Below, piece after piece: positions 1-13,069 of a stretch of 64,000 nt of DNA. A program made the position numbers and the translations under genes. The notes below the pieces were generated by a model. That model was not told where the DNA came from and made no database searches. It was given only the letters and a program-made list of their open reading frames with translations. Each line of letters opens with the position of its first letter. The stretch's first letter is position 1. Source of the DNA: Amoebidium appalachense (lineage: Eukaryota; Ichthyosporea); contig CAVNZM010000001.1 in assembly GCA_963693365.1 (NCBI GenBank), forward strand, positions 13,206,001 to 13,270,000. The letters are read 5' to 3'.

Positions 1-2003
1 AAGGATGGAGGGGTGCTCTTATGTGCACGTGACTACACGATAACTTGAAGTGCTTGTGGAGCAACAGGTCGATTGTGTGGAGAAACCATGCAGGCAAAGT
101 GGTCATGAGACGTTACCACGTTATCTAGTTTGAGCGCGGGGTTTGCATCAAAGTTTGTAGTAGCTGCTGTTCTTGCTTGTTATATGTGGGGAGCAACTCA
201 GCTCCATGTTCAGAGCACCTAGATATATCTAATCAACCAAAATGACATAGACTCTCTAGTATGTGACGGATCAAAGGGATTTTACCGAAAAATTTGACCT
301 AAAGTTTTTTAAAAGTTTTTTCATGTTTTTTTGTGATCGCTTGAGCAGATCAAACTGTTTTGCTGGTATCTCAGTGTACCTGTGCAGGGGGTATAACAAC
401 ACACTAACTGTGAAAACTTGGTGCATTTTGGTTGAACGGTTCCCAAGTTTTTACATTTTTGATTTTTTGAAACGTGCATAACGTTATGCTCAAACCTGCA
501 TAACGTTATACAATGTTACTTAGTAAATGTAAATTTGCCTCAAAAAATTCGTTTAAGTATTCAGCATAACATTCTGCAGTATGCGCTGTAGTGCATGTTG
601 CAATGAACATGATGTCGGAGATCGTCAACCAGTTTGGCAGGCAAAAGCCACCCACCATATTGCCCAGCCACAAGGTTAGGGCAAGCATGACCTCAACGTG
701 ATGCATTCGAAATACACATGTTCAGCCCCAGGCCAGGTAACTATTTGAAAGGCCGTACTGGTAACGAGCTCAAAATAACAATCTTCTTCGTTGCTCCCAT
801 GGTATAACTGTCGGAACCAGTCCCACCGATGTGCAAGAAAAGTGCTGACTTACGGCAAAAGTCCCTACTATTCTCGCCTGACTAGCAGAGTGTACACACA
901 ACAACTAACACGTACCTGGGCACACATGCATATGAATGAGAGTATACGTGGGTGATCAGGCCACTAAACTAACAGACATAAACACGTGCAGAGTGGTGCT
1001 GGGCAATGCACGATGCCACATCACTAACAGAGAGGGTAGTGTGGAGAGGTAGAAACACAGTTGCATGTTCTGTCAATCTACGTCTAATTTATTATGCTCG
1101 ATTCTCACCTATTTATCTGCCGCAGGCAGATTCCATGAATACAGATCTATCCAAAGGTATTTGCGCATCTGATTGGCAAATACTATGAATACTATAAATC
1201 TGACCAATCATATAACGACACGTACATGAACGGAATTTCGGAAATCAAACTGCATTCCCCTCATACGATCCAACCGCAGACAAAACACCCGACTACACAG
1301 AAAACATGAAACTTTATGCACAACGTTAACAATCGTCGGATGCGTGCTTTCCTCTGGCTATCGCCAATAGCTAAACAAACTATGAATACCACACGTGCCT
1401 AATGAATAACAGAGGGCAAACAAGAGCATGCCGGACATGCTTATGAAATAAAGGGAGATAAAGCACAAATAAACGATCGTACCTAACTATGACATTGTAT
1501 GCTATGTGCTCGTGCAACCTGTGTAAACCAAAGATGTGCAACTAATGAAGAATCGTGCTGTGCACGTGCGTGCGAAATGCATATGCCAACTCGTGCACTT
1601 TTGTTGTATATTCTGGCACGATGTGGGTTACATAGGGTATACGAGTCTTCCAACTGGAGCCACACCGGTACCCGTGCACCTGAGTCAATTGCAAAGGAGC
1701 AAATGCCTTCAGTTGTATCATGCATTTTTTAATTCAGATGGTCTAGTTGACAGTGTTGTCGTACAGGAAGCTTCTATTTGCCTCAAACATGGTCAATCCC
1801 ACACTGAGTCTCTCCTTCCACTACAGCACTTCACGAGATAAAAATCATCCCTATGGACAAGCGGACGTGCACATGACATTGTTCAGACAACGGTGAATCT
1901 TGCCAACGTTCTGGGCCCACACCAACGTATACAGGCTTTCGACTACCACCATCTCAGTTTTTCGGACTGACCAGGTTATAATCGTTCGTCTTCCATCGTT
2001 GGG

Positions 2004-2195
2004 TCACTTGCGGAGCCTGTAGAAAAGTTTAATGGCCCTGGTAGAACTTGAAGAGGGGCTGGCCTGTGGCATAGGTGAAGATGCTGACGGGAAGCTGGAC
2101 CAGGGGACGAGCTCGCCGTTGACCCAGAGCCAGATACCCACCGACACGGCCAAAAGGTCCAGAAAAACGACGTAAAACGGGTATGAATTGGTCAT
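2004..2195 (-). CDS. Possible short membrane-protein ORF or degraded exon
   Basis: A 63-codon frame starts at ATG 2195 on the minus strand. It opens with about 17 hydrophobic residues (VVFLDLLAVSVGIWLWV), which look like one transmembrane helix. The second half becomes Ser/Pro-rich. In the same interval a different minus-strand frame reads a more natural-looking segment (IFTYATGQPLFKFYQG). This could mean a real exon broken by two frameshifts, a decayed gene copy, or chance. I do not recognise the family, and there is no clear splice partner. Confidence 0.15.
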   Translation of the reverse strand: MTNSYPFYVVFLDLLAVSVGIWLWVNGELVPWSSFPSASSPMPQASPSSSSTRAIKLFYRLRK

Positions 2196-2965
2196 GACAG
2201 ATCAGCTGTAGCGGCGGTTGGATTCTAAAGATGTCACGCAACTCCAGATGGCCAACACAACGTCATGATCATGTTCAGCTCAGTATTTAGGAAACTCGAA
2301 GCTCTTCGTTTTTAATAGTGCTGTTTTGTGCATATAGTTTTTTTTTCAAACGAAGATGTTTTAACTTTAAAACTCCATAAATATTAAGTTAACTAAGGTA
2401 TAAACCTATACAAGTAGTTGGTTGAAAAGATTAGTTTACGATTCCACTTGCCACGTGCGTACGTGTGGCGGTGCGTGTGCGCGCGTACGGCGATGCGTCA
2501 TGCCCCCGCAGCCAGGCTTCGAAAATATAAAATCGATTCAATGGAGCGTTTACCCAAATATGGAAAATCCGATCGATTCGAATTGCACATTTCTCGATGT
2601 GTAATGAATATGTAAATATTTTTTTTCACATATGTAAGTGTTGATACTCTTTTATCAGAGGCTATTTTATCAATATCTTTTTATATTATGGTCGGATGCC
2701 AAAAAATTGTATACAAAGTGTACATAAAAGATATCCTAACCGAGATTGGGCCCATATCGTCATGGGGAACTCACTAGATCGTTTATATCTCAGTTAGTAA
2801 ATACTCGGCGAATTAAGACAACCAATGCCGTTCTCTAAATATCTAAAAGTCTACTCGATTCGCGTAGAGCAGTTTAGAAATTGAAATTATCTAGATCGTA
2901 GATCGCAATTCTATTGAATAAGAAATATTTAGGCGAGTTCCAAGGACCAATCGTCTCATCCTAGA

Positions 2966-2978
2966 CATCTGGAAGACC

Positions 2979-3013
<35 letters not shown>

Positions 3014-3037
3014 TTCCAGATGCGCCCATCTGGAAGA
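2966..3037. repeat. Inverted repeat around a poly-C tract, with a second tight hairpin
   Basis: CATCTGGAAGA at 2966-2976 is repeated inverted as TCTTCCAGATG at 3012-3022, with an almost pure C run of about 30 bases between them. The direct form recurs at 3027-3037, only four bases after the inverted copy, so the middle copy can pair with either neighbour. Perfect 11-base arms are directly visible. Confidence 0.85.
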
Positions 3038-3580
3038 GCGTCAAAATTAATCTAGATTTTATGCAAACTTTAAAAAATTTAACAGATTGATCGGATCGCG
3101 GAAGTTTTATACGTAAATTCAACAATCTAGTAGATATTTAGAAATTTAGATCAACGCGAAGCGGCTCAGTGTACGTGTGTGGGGTGACCGAATCAAATGG
3201 AACTTTCGGTGGTGCGCGCCGCGCGCAGCCGGCATGCATGGCCGTGGGAACATTTATCTCAAGGCCTCCTAAATAGCACTCCATTTTGGAGGCCTTGATT
3301 TATCTTCAGAGACGTCTCCATCTCAGTCAGACTTGTCTGCAGGTGTTGAACTTGTTGCTGGTGGTGTGTGCATTGCTTGTGCTTGTGAATAATCTAGGCC
3401 ATGCTTGTGGGTACTACTAAGAAATAAGTAGCCAAGTGCCTTTATTACCTGTAGCTTGAAGCTTACGGGCGTGTGTAGGCGTGATAACCAGCTGATCCCT
3501 TTAGCTGGCAAGGACGTAGTGACACTCCAGATGCAAAGGAGCAGTGACGTGGGGCTGTTGGCGTAACAAAACATTACACC

Positions 3581-3945
3581 ATGGCGCCAAGGGCAGGAAG
3601 ACGGGCACCGGATCGAAAGAAGGCCACTAGTAAGCCTAGTAAAGAGCCCTCTCTGGAGGATCTGCCCGACAACGCAGCTGCTGAGGTGCAGGAGGATGCA
3701 TTTGAGATCCGACTTGGATACATGGTACGCGTGTGTAGCTGCAGATGTGACTCGCAATGGCGCTTTGATGACCATCTTTCTTTCGTTCAGTTTTCGTGTG
3801 TGTAGTTTGCACAGAGGAGTGCATGTATGTTTGTGCTGGTGTCGTTTTGTGGTTGGGAAGGCGGGGGGATCGGGGAGGAGGGAGCTGTGTGTGCTTGTCG
3901 ACATGTCAGTGCCCATGTAATGGGTGAGTCCGGACACTCCGATGT

Positions 3946-4009
<64 letters not shown>

Positions 4010-6203
4010 CCACAGATCTAATAAGTAAAACAAGTGGGGCCACTAACCTTGAGCTTTTCCAATTCCAGGAGCCCCAAGTGGATCTGAAGCTTGAAAAGAT
4101 AACCGTGGCATACCCTGGAAACGTGTTGCTCAAGGATCAGAAACTGACCCTGGTAGGAAATGGATGACGCTTTGTGGGGGTGGGGGTGTATGGAAGAAGG
4201 GGGGGGCAGGGAGTTGGGGGGGGGGGGGAGGGGGGGGGGGGGGAGAAGAAGGGGGCTTGTGAGGTGATATGGGGGAGGACCTGGAGGGAGACGGGGAGAT
4301 TATGAATGGAAGATTTGGGGGAAGGGTGACTGAAACAAGGTTATTCCAATGAAGGTGGTCCGGGTCAAATTAGTTGTCATAAGAATACCAGGAGAGAGTC
4401 ACCGGTTTTTCTCACTAGCAATCAAGAAGAGGACGAGACGTTGCCTGAAAATAGCTATTGTTTGTCTTCAAAAAAATCTCTTCAAAGTTTTTTGTGTCGT
4501 AGGTGTGGTTAGTTCTCACCTGCCAAGTCAGGGCACACCTTGGGGCTCAACCAGCACCCCTGCAGGTGTATGGGCGGCGCTATGGCTTGGTGGGACGAAA
4601 CGGCACGGGCAAGTCGTCACTGCTCAAGTGCATAGCTCAGAGAGAGGTGGAGGGTCTGCCTGACGATCTGGACATACACTTTGTCGACAGGCCGGTATGT
4701 GTGTGTGGGTGTTGGGGGGGGGGGGGTGTTCCCTTGCGCGCGCGCATGTGTCGCGCGCGCGCGCATGTGTGTGTGTGCGTGTGTGTGGGTGGGTGGGGCA
4801 GGGGGGGGGGGGGGGGGGGGGGGGGGGGATGATTTGTACAGGCAGAAGTTACCCGGCAAGGCAAATTTTCTTGGGAACGTGAGGGGGAAAAGGGTCGGAT
4901 GGGGTTGGGCTTCCAGGCGGGGGGGGGGGGGGGGGGGGTGGAAGGTGGGGAGAGGGGGGGGGGGGGGGGGGGGGGGCGAAAAAAGTGCATTTCGAAGCAG
5001 CGCTGTGGCCTAGCTACTTGTGCTTCTGCCTGGCATGGCACGTGCTGTGTTCTGGCTCTCTGCATACTTGTGTTGTGCAACTGCACATCTTGACCCTGCC
5101 AGCCTCCCCCCCCCCCCCCCCCTCCATCCCCCTCCTCCCAGTACCGTCGTTGTGCCTTTCAAAGGACCCCCCCCCCCCCCTCCCCCCGCGCACACACTCC
5201 CTTTCCTTCCTCGACCCCTTTTAGACCCACGAAAACTTTGACATACACCTTATCCTCTTCCCCCCCCCCCCCCCCCCCCCCCCCTCCCTCCCCCCCTCTC
5301 GTCCCTCCCCCTCCCCATGCCCCCCCGTCCTCATCCCCCCCCCCCCCCCCCCCCCCCCCCAGGGAAAAAAAAAAAAAGAAAAAGGAGAAGAAGAAGAAGA
5401 AAGAAAGAAACAAAAGAAAGGAACAAAGGGGGAAAGAGAGAGAGAAAACAATAACGGTACTTAATTGAATATATAGATCATTAACATGATTCAAAAAAAT
5501 TTTAAAAAAAGTTCTCCCCTGCCCCCTCCCCTCCCCTTCCCCCCTCCCCCCCCCCCGTCTCCTCCCCCCTCCGCCCCCTTTTTCATATGGTCAACAAAGC
5601 TCACGGTTTGTCTCCTTCCCTACGTGCCCGTGCAGACACCGCCCAGCAGCAAGACGGTGCTACAGGTGGTGCTGGAGAGCGACTGGGAGCTGCAACTGTT
5701 GAAGACGGAGGAGGACAGGCTATGTGCACTGGTGCGTGCTTTAAGTCAATTTCACCATATTTGGATGGCATGTGCTATAACTCAATTCACCATATATGGA
5801 TACGTGTGCTATGTATGGACGGGTCGTGAATAGCAGGGGGCATTTTGGGAGAGGTTGCGGGCCAGAGCGTTTTCTAGTGATGAGTGCTAGTGTAGGGGGT
5901 CACTGTGTTTCCTGGATGTGTGTGTGGAGCGGAGGTGCTAAGGGGGGGGGGGGATGGGTAAAGGGTGGTCTGGGATGTTGGAGCCAATAGCGCATGCATG
6001 TGTGTGGTCATGCCACACACATGCCCTGCACGTGACCATCCACAACATTGCCCAGCCCCCCTTATCAAACCTCCCCAATACATCCTATAAATCATCCCCC
6101 CCCCCCCCCTCTCCCCCCCCCCCCCCCCCTCCTCCCCTCTCCCTTCTGGGTCACAGTCACAGATCATAGTGAGTCCTAGTTTTGTGCAGTCCATGCCCCT
6201 GCA

Positions 6204-6247
<44 letters not shown>

Positions 6248-6923
6248 ACCCCCCCAACCTTAAAAAAAAAAAAAAAAACTGATATTGAGTGTTTTATCAG
6301 GATGATCCCAGCCAGCACGACCTAGACCGACTGGACAAGGTGTACCAGCGCCAGGAGGAGATCCGCGCAGACTCGGCTGAGAGCAGGTGGGCGTGTGGAT
6401 GGGTGGGTGTATGGGTGGGTGGGCAGGGCTGTATGAAGCCACAGCCGCCTGACTTTTCCATTCCTCATACATATGCTCGTCCATGGGTCCATGACCTCCC
6501 CACCCCCTATCATCCCTCACGCTTTCAATCATCTCCACATCCAACCCCCCACATAATGCTTCCCCCCTCATATCCCTCCCCCCTGCTCCCCCCCTTTTTT
6601 TCCCCATCCCTTTACAGGGCATGCTCTGTGCTATCCGGCCTGGAGTTCCCCCCGGCCATGCTGCATCAGGCCGTGGAGGAACTGAGCGGTGGCTGGCGCA
6701 TGCGACTGGCGCTGGCCACTGCTCTGTTTCGCCGCCCGGCACTGCTGTTGCTAGACCAGCCCACAAACCATCTGGACCTGCACTCGACCATATGGTTGCA
6801 GGTATAGACAGGGAGGGGGGGGGGGGGGGGGGGGGGGGGGGAGGATGGGGACGAGGGGGGGAGGGGGGAAGATGAGAGGGGAGAAAGAGCCGAAAGGATG
6901 CTTGGAAGAAAGGGGTTAAAGGA

Positions 6924-6958
<35 letters not shown>

Positions 6959-9661
6959 ACGGAGAGATGGAAGGGTTTCGGTGGAGGGATATGGGGAGCT
7001 GCGTGGGAAGTGTACATGTACGCGCATGAGTGTGGGTTTATAACGTGCCCTCCCCTACCCCCCCCCCCCCCCCCCCTCCCCCCTCCCCCCCCCCCAAAAA
7101 AAAAAAAAAAAAGAAAAACAGAGGAAAGTGCACCCAGCTTTCCAATGATATCGCTAAACCCCTTCCTCGCCCCTCCCACTGACCATCCCTCCCCACCCCC
7201 CCCACCACCCCCCACCCCATCTCCCTCCTCTCCCCCTCTCTCCCTCCCTCCCTCCCCTCCCTCTCCCCCTTCTTCCCTCCTCTCCTCCCTACCTCTCTCC
7301 CTCCCTCCCCCCTCTTTCTCTGCGCAGGAGTACCTTGCCTGCTACCCCAAGACACTGGTTGTTGTGTCGCACATGGAGGATTTGCTGCTCACTGTGTGCA
7401 CAAACATCGTCCACATCAATGCCGGCTCCCTGCTCGAATACTCGGTAAGTGGGTGAATGGGGGCGTACCGAGGGTTGTTGAGGGGTTGGGCGTGTGTGGC
7501 TGTGTCTCTGTGTGAATGTGTGGATGTGTGCGTGTGTGGCTGTGTCGCTGTGTGAATGTGTGGATGTGTGCGTGTGTGGCTGTGTCGCTGTGTGAATGTG
7601 TGGATGTGTGCGTGTGTGGCTGTGTCGCTGTGTGAATGTGTGAATGTGTGCGTGTGTGGCTGTGTCGCTGTGTGGATGTGTGGATGTGTGCGTGTGTGGC
7701 TGTGTCGCTGTGTGAATGTGTGGCTGTGTCGCTGTGTGGATGTGTGGATGTGTGCGTGTGTGGCTGTGTCGCTGTGTGAATGTGTGGATGTGTGCGTGTG
7801 TGGCTGTGTCGCTGTGTGAATGTGTGGCTGTGTCGCTGTGTGGATGTGTGGATGTGTGCGTGTGTGGCTGTGTCGCTGTGTGAATGTGTGGATGTGTGTG
7901 TGTGTGGCTGTGTCGTTGTGTGAATGTGTGGATGTGTGGCTGTGTCGCTGTGTGGATGTGTGCGTGTGTGGCTGTGTCGCTGTGTGAATGTGTGCGTGTG
8001 TGGCTGTGTCGCTGTGTCGCTGTGTGGATGTGTGCGTGTGTGGCTGTGTCGCTGTGTGAATGTGTGGATGTGTGCGTGTGTGGCTGTGTCGCTGTGTGAA
8101 TGTGTGGATGTGTGCGTGTGTGGCTGTGTCTCTGTGTGAATGTGTGGATGTGTGCGTGTGTGGCTGTGTCTCTGTGTGAATGTGTGGCTGTGTCTCTGTG
8201 TGAATGTGTGGATGTGTGCGTGTGTGGCTGTGTCTCTGTGTGAATGTGTGGATGTGTGCGTGTGTGGCTGTGTGGCTGTGTCTCTGTGTGAATGTGTGGA
8301 TGTGTGCGTGGGTGCGTGGGTGCGTGGGTGCACGTGGGTATTGTGCGTGTGCCAATGTGTGTGTGGTTGCTTTTGTTGGCCCGGTGTTCATGCCTCCCGC
8401 ACGGACACGTGTGTTCGTTTTCACGTGTACGTCTTCCGGTCGATGAGTGTGTGTTAGGTGCGTGCATGTGGCTACTACACGTGTCTCCTCCTTTCCAGCA
8501 GACTTATTGAAGAAGAAATCTTGGGGAAACCAACACTGCTCCACTCTCTCACCCCTTGGTTCCACCCAATCTTGTTGCCATCCAGTTTCCTTTTACACTC
8601 ACTTCCCTTCACACGTCCGCTCACCATTTGTGTGGTGTAGTACCGCAGTACCACCATTCCCCCCCCCCCCCCTCCCCCGGCCCCTCCCCCTCCCCCAAAT
8701 CTCTCCCTCCCCTCCTCCCGGGTTCTGCTTATGATGCATACCCTTCAAGTGTCCGGATGCAATCTGCTTTGTGTTTTCCGTCGTGAATGTGTTGTGTTAT
8801 GACACCCCTTTTACCCCAACATCCCCCCAACCCTCCAACTCCCCCATCCCCCCCCCCCCCCCCCCCCCCCTCCCCCTCCGCCGCTCACACTCTCTGTAAG
8901 ACTTCGTAAACCCCTGCATTTGGGAAAACTCCCGCACCTTCCTGACCACTTATTAATCCCACGTACCCACAGGGAGACTTCTGCACATATCTGAAGGCAC
9001 GGGCGCAAAGGGAGCGCAGGCAGCAGAGGGAATACGATGCCCAGCAGAAGAAGATAGCCCAGCTGACGGTGGGTGGGCCTGGTTGCGTCTGGTGCCCTAT
9101 GGCTGGGGATGGTGGGGGGGGGGGGGGGGGGGGGGGTGGGGAAGAGAGGGGAAGGGGAGGGGAGGGAGGGGGAGAGGATATATGGGGTAAATGTTTTGAG
9201 AATGCAATAGCACGTTGTAATTTGTGTACGTATGACATGCATGTGTGCGGTTGGGGCAGGCGGGCATACATGCGCATCTACATACACACTACATGTCCTC
9301 GAATGTTGTCTCTTTTGTTCTTTTCTTTTCTTTTCTTCTTTTTTACCTTTATTTTTTTTTTTTATTTTTTTTTTTTTAAAAAAAGAGCGGGGGGGGGGTT
9401 GTTTGTAAGGGTGGTTAGGGTGCTGATGCAGGGGGTGTGTTCAGGACATGATTGAGCGGGGCAGGGAGGCTGGGTGCCCGGCAATGGCCGGCATGATGAG
9501 CAGCAGGGCACGCACCCTGGACAAGATGGTAAGGGGGTGCATGGGGTTTGCATTCTCTCTTTCTTTCTTTCTTTGGTGTCTTTTTTTTTGAGCATGTGTG
9601 TTTGTTTGTTTTTCTTTTGTCTGTGTGTGTGTGAGTGAGTGTGTGGTGGTTGGGGGGGCGG

Positions 9662-9709
<48 letters not shown>

Positions 9710-10459
9710 GGGAGGAAGGGGTGGGGGTGGGGGGGGGGGGGGGGGGGGAATGGAGAGCGGGGGAGGTGACCTCCAGGAAGGTTGGTGGGCAGGTATTTGT
9801 GTAGCCCCTGCCCAATTTGGTGTGATGTGTGCTGTGGATGCTGCATGCTGATTGGCTGCTGGTCATGCAGGACCTGGTGGACCCTGTGGCTGCTGAGGAG
9901 GCCGTGGCATTCTCCTTTCCGGATTGCGGTGGGTACCAACAGGCACCACCACACACACACACACACACACACTGGCGCGTGCGCACACAGGGATGGGTGT
10001 GGTGGTGGTGATGTGGGGGGAGGAGGAGGGGGGGGCGAGAGAAAGGGAAGGAGAGGTGTGCTGGATGGACACGTTGGTTCACACACCGAAACACTACAGC
10101 AGCACGCAAACACCAAACACACATGCTGGGGGGGGGGGGGGGGGGGGAGGGGGGGGGGGGGGCAGAATGTGCAAAAAGAGGTTGAAGAATCGACAGGAGC
10201 CCCCTCCCCCTACCCTTCCCTTCCCCTCCCTTCACGTTTGGGTGGCGTCATTTTCCGTTGGCCGATAAGCAGCATTCATTAGTAAACGCCTTCCCATTGG
10301 CTGACTGTCATGCACAGAGGAGCTGCAGCCCCCCATCCTCGACTTCAGTGGGGTGGCGTTTGGCTACAGCCCCGACCGTGTGCTGTACAGAGACCTCAAC
10401 ATCGGCATAGACACACACAGCAGAATAGCGCTGGTACGGAAATAGGTGCTAGTTTTTTT

Positions 10460-10514
<55 letters not shown>

Positions 10515-11873
10515 GGGGGATTCTGTGTGTCCGTGTGTTGTCTTGGGTGGTATGTGTGCCTGTGTCGTGTCTGTGTCGTTTGGTGGGTGGGGGGGTGGGT
10601 GGGTGGATGTGGGTGGCGGTGTTAGGGTTGGTGGTGGTGGTGGGGGGGGGTTGGGGAGGGGATGGGAGGGGGGGAGAGGTAGGGAAAGGGGATGATTTAA
10701 GGGGAGTGCTTCAATCATGTTCTTGTGTTACTGGCTGGTATGGTGTGCAAACGGAATGCTCCGTGAGGGGGAGGGGGAGGGGGGCGCGTGAGGGGGAGGG
10801 GGAGGGGGGCGGGGTGTGTGTGTGTGTGGGTAGGGGGGGGGTACACGTGTGTTTGTGTGTGTTTGGGGGATGTCTGAGGTGGTGGCGGCGATGGTGTTTG
10901 TGTGTGTATGATGGTCGTGGTGCTGGTGATTGGGTTGGTGAGTGTGTGTGCGTTTTTTTGGGGGGGGTTTTTTGGGGGGGGGGGGGGGGGGGGGGGGGGA
11001 GGGGAAGGGGGGGGGGGGGTGGGGGTTCTTCGTAAGGCTGACCTTGCTGGTGCAGGTGGGGCCCAACGGTGTGGGCAAGACAACACTCATCAACTTGTTT
11101 GCTGGCAACATCCAGCCAATGGATGGCACGGTACGTGAACCATATATGGAAATGGGGGCGGGTTGTAGTTAGATCGGCCAATGGACAGCCCGGTGGGTGA
11201 ACCATATATGGAAATGGGGGAGTGTTGTGGTTAGATCGGCCAATGGACGGCACGGTGGGTGAACCATATATGGAAATGGGAGCATGGTTGGTGTGCCCTT
11301 TTTTTGGCGCATATATTATTCAGCTATCCAATCACCTTCTATCTGAATATCTATCCAGTCAACCACCAAGATTAGGCCACTTATGCCGTTCACCTCTACA
11401 GCCCCTCCCTCCTCCCTCCCTCATCCTGCATGCATCTCATTCCCACCCCTCTCTCCCCCCTCTGCAGGTACGTCGCAACAAGTACCTGCGAACGGCCATC
11501 TTCAACCAGCATGCAGTCGACAACATCAGCACACACCAGACTGCGGTGCGTGCTTGCAAACAGAAGGGGGGGGGGGTTGCACATGCAGGGGGTTGCACAT
11601 GCACGGACTTGGCACAAAATACGTGTAGGTGGGTGCATGCGGTATGGGCCAACCGGCCATGCTCTTGCACTGCCCAATAGGTGCATGAGGAATATAACCT
11701 TTTTAGCTTCTAACATCATGTCACCCTACAGGTGCAGCTGCTGCAGAACAAATGGGCGGCAACCATTGGCCGGGAGTCACGTGAGCATGCGCTGTCACAC
11801 CTGGAGCTGTTTGGCATCGACAGCATGCATGCATCGTGCCCTCTCGCCACCTTGTCGGATGGCATGGTGGGTG

Positions 11874-11926
<53 letters not shown>

Positions 11927-12482
11927 GTTTGTTTGGCTGTGTGCCTGGATGGGTTCTGCTTATGACGCATACTGTGCGCATGGCTGATGTTGCATACTTG
12001 AATGTTTGCCTTTGCATGTGTCCTGCACCATGCTTCTCATCGTGTACGCGTACTTCGTACCGTCTTCCGCATTCAACCCCCCCCCCCCCCCCCCCCCCCT
12101 CCGTTTTTTGGCCAGACGCTGTACCAATGAGGCAGTCTCAAGGGGATTTATGCCTGTTTGTATTGGAGGTAAAGGGAGTTGGGGGGGGGGGGGGGGGGGG
12201 GGGGGATGGCAGGAGCTGCAATGCAACAGATTTCTAGCAGGTGGCTATGAGGGTGTGTGAGATCTTTGCTGCACCCTCGTTCCTGTTGCACTTGCTGTGT
12301 GGGGGGACACTCACACGTCTACCCCCACCAGCGTGCCCGTGTTGTGTTTGCCCTGACCTGCCACAACGACCCCCACATCATGCTGCTGGACGAGCCCACA
12401 AACCACCTCGGTAAAAAGTCCCCCTCCCCCCTCCCCATCCCACCCGCCACCCCGCCCGCCCCCTCCCCCTCCCCCCTTCCCC

Positions 12483-12558
<76 letters not shown>

Positions 12559-13028
12559 ACCCCTTCCCCTCTGAGCCAAAGAAAATCCCCCAAACCCCAG
12601 CCCCTCTCAAGCCCCTCACCTTCCGGGCAGTGTGCAGAGTTCGTGCCTTGTGCATATCCTGTCGGGTGATGCATATGCTCTTGTTTTGTTTTGTGGAGAG
12701 ACATAATGGGTGGCTCTCATGGTGAAGAAGGGAGAAGAGGGCTGGGAGTGGCGTAACTAATTAGCTCGAGGTGAGCGTAGGGTGGTGGTCTCTGGGTGCC
12801 TGGGCCTTATGGTTGGTTAAAGCATACAGAGGATTTTTTGTGGTTGCATCTCTTAGTGAGCTCACCACTCGCTGCATGTCGGTGTTTGCATGAGACGCAG
12901 ATACTGGCACAAATATGCCCTGTACACACACATGCTCACTCACTCACTCAATTGCCTCTCACTCACACTCTCACCCACCCACCCGCCCACCCACTCACTC
13001 ACTCACTCACTCAACTCTCGCACACGCA

Positions 13029-13069
<41 letters not shown>

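Larger units (their letters stand above)
1..3580. other. Intergenic region upstream of the ABCF2-like gene
   Basis: No convincing gene. Short open frames lack recognisable motifs and a consistent splice structure. About 2280-3170 is richer in A/T than the rest of the window and contains the poly-C hairpin at 2966-3037. The last 300 bases before the ATG at 3581 should include the ABCF2 promoter, but I see no clear TATA box. Confidence 0.6.

Noticed and set aside
3323-4033. 236-codon minus-strand frame
   Set aside because: Its N-terminal part is a (CA)n translation and it overlaps ABCF2 exon 1, which has family and splice support.
7289-8565. Long minus-strand open frames rich in His, Thr and Ser (up to 407 codons)
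   Set aside because: They are translations of the TG-based minisatellite in ABCF2 intron 7. The plus-strand exons on both sides fit the ABCF2 model.
10310-11035. Gly/Val/Cys-rich plus-strand frame
   Set aside because: It reads G runs and TG repeats out of the ABCF2 frame after exon 11.
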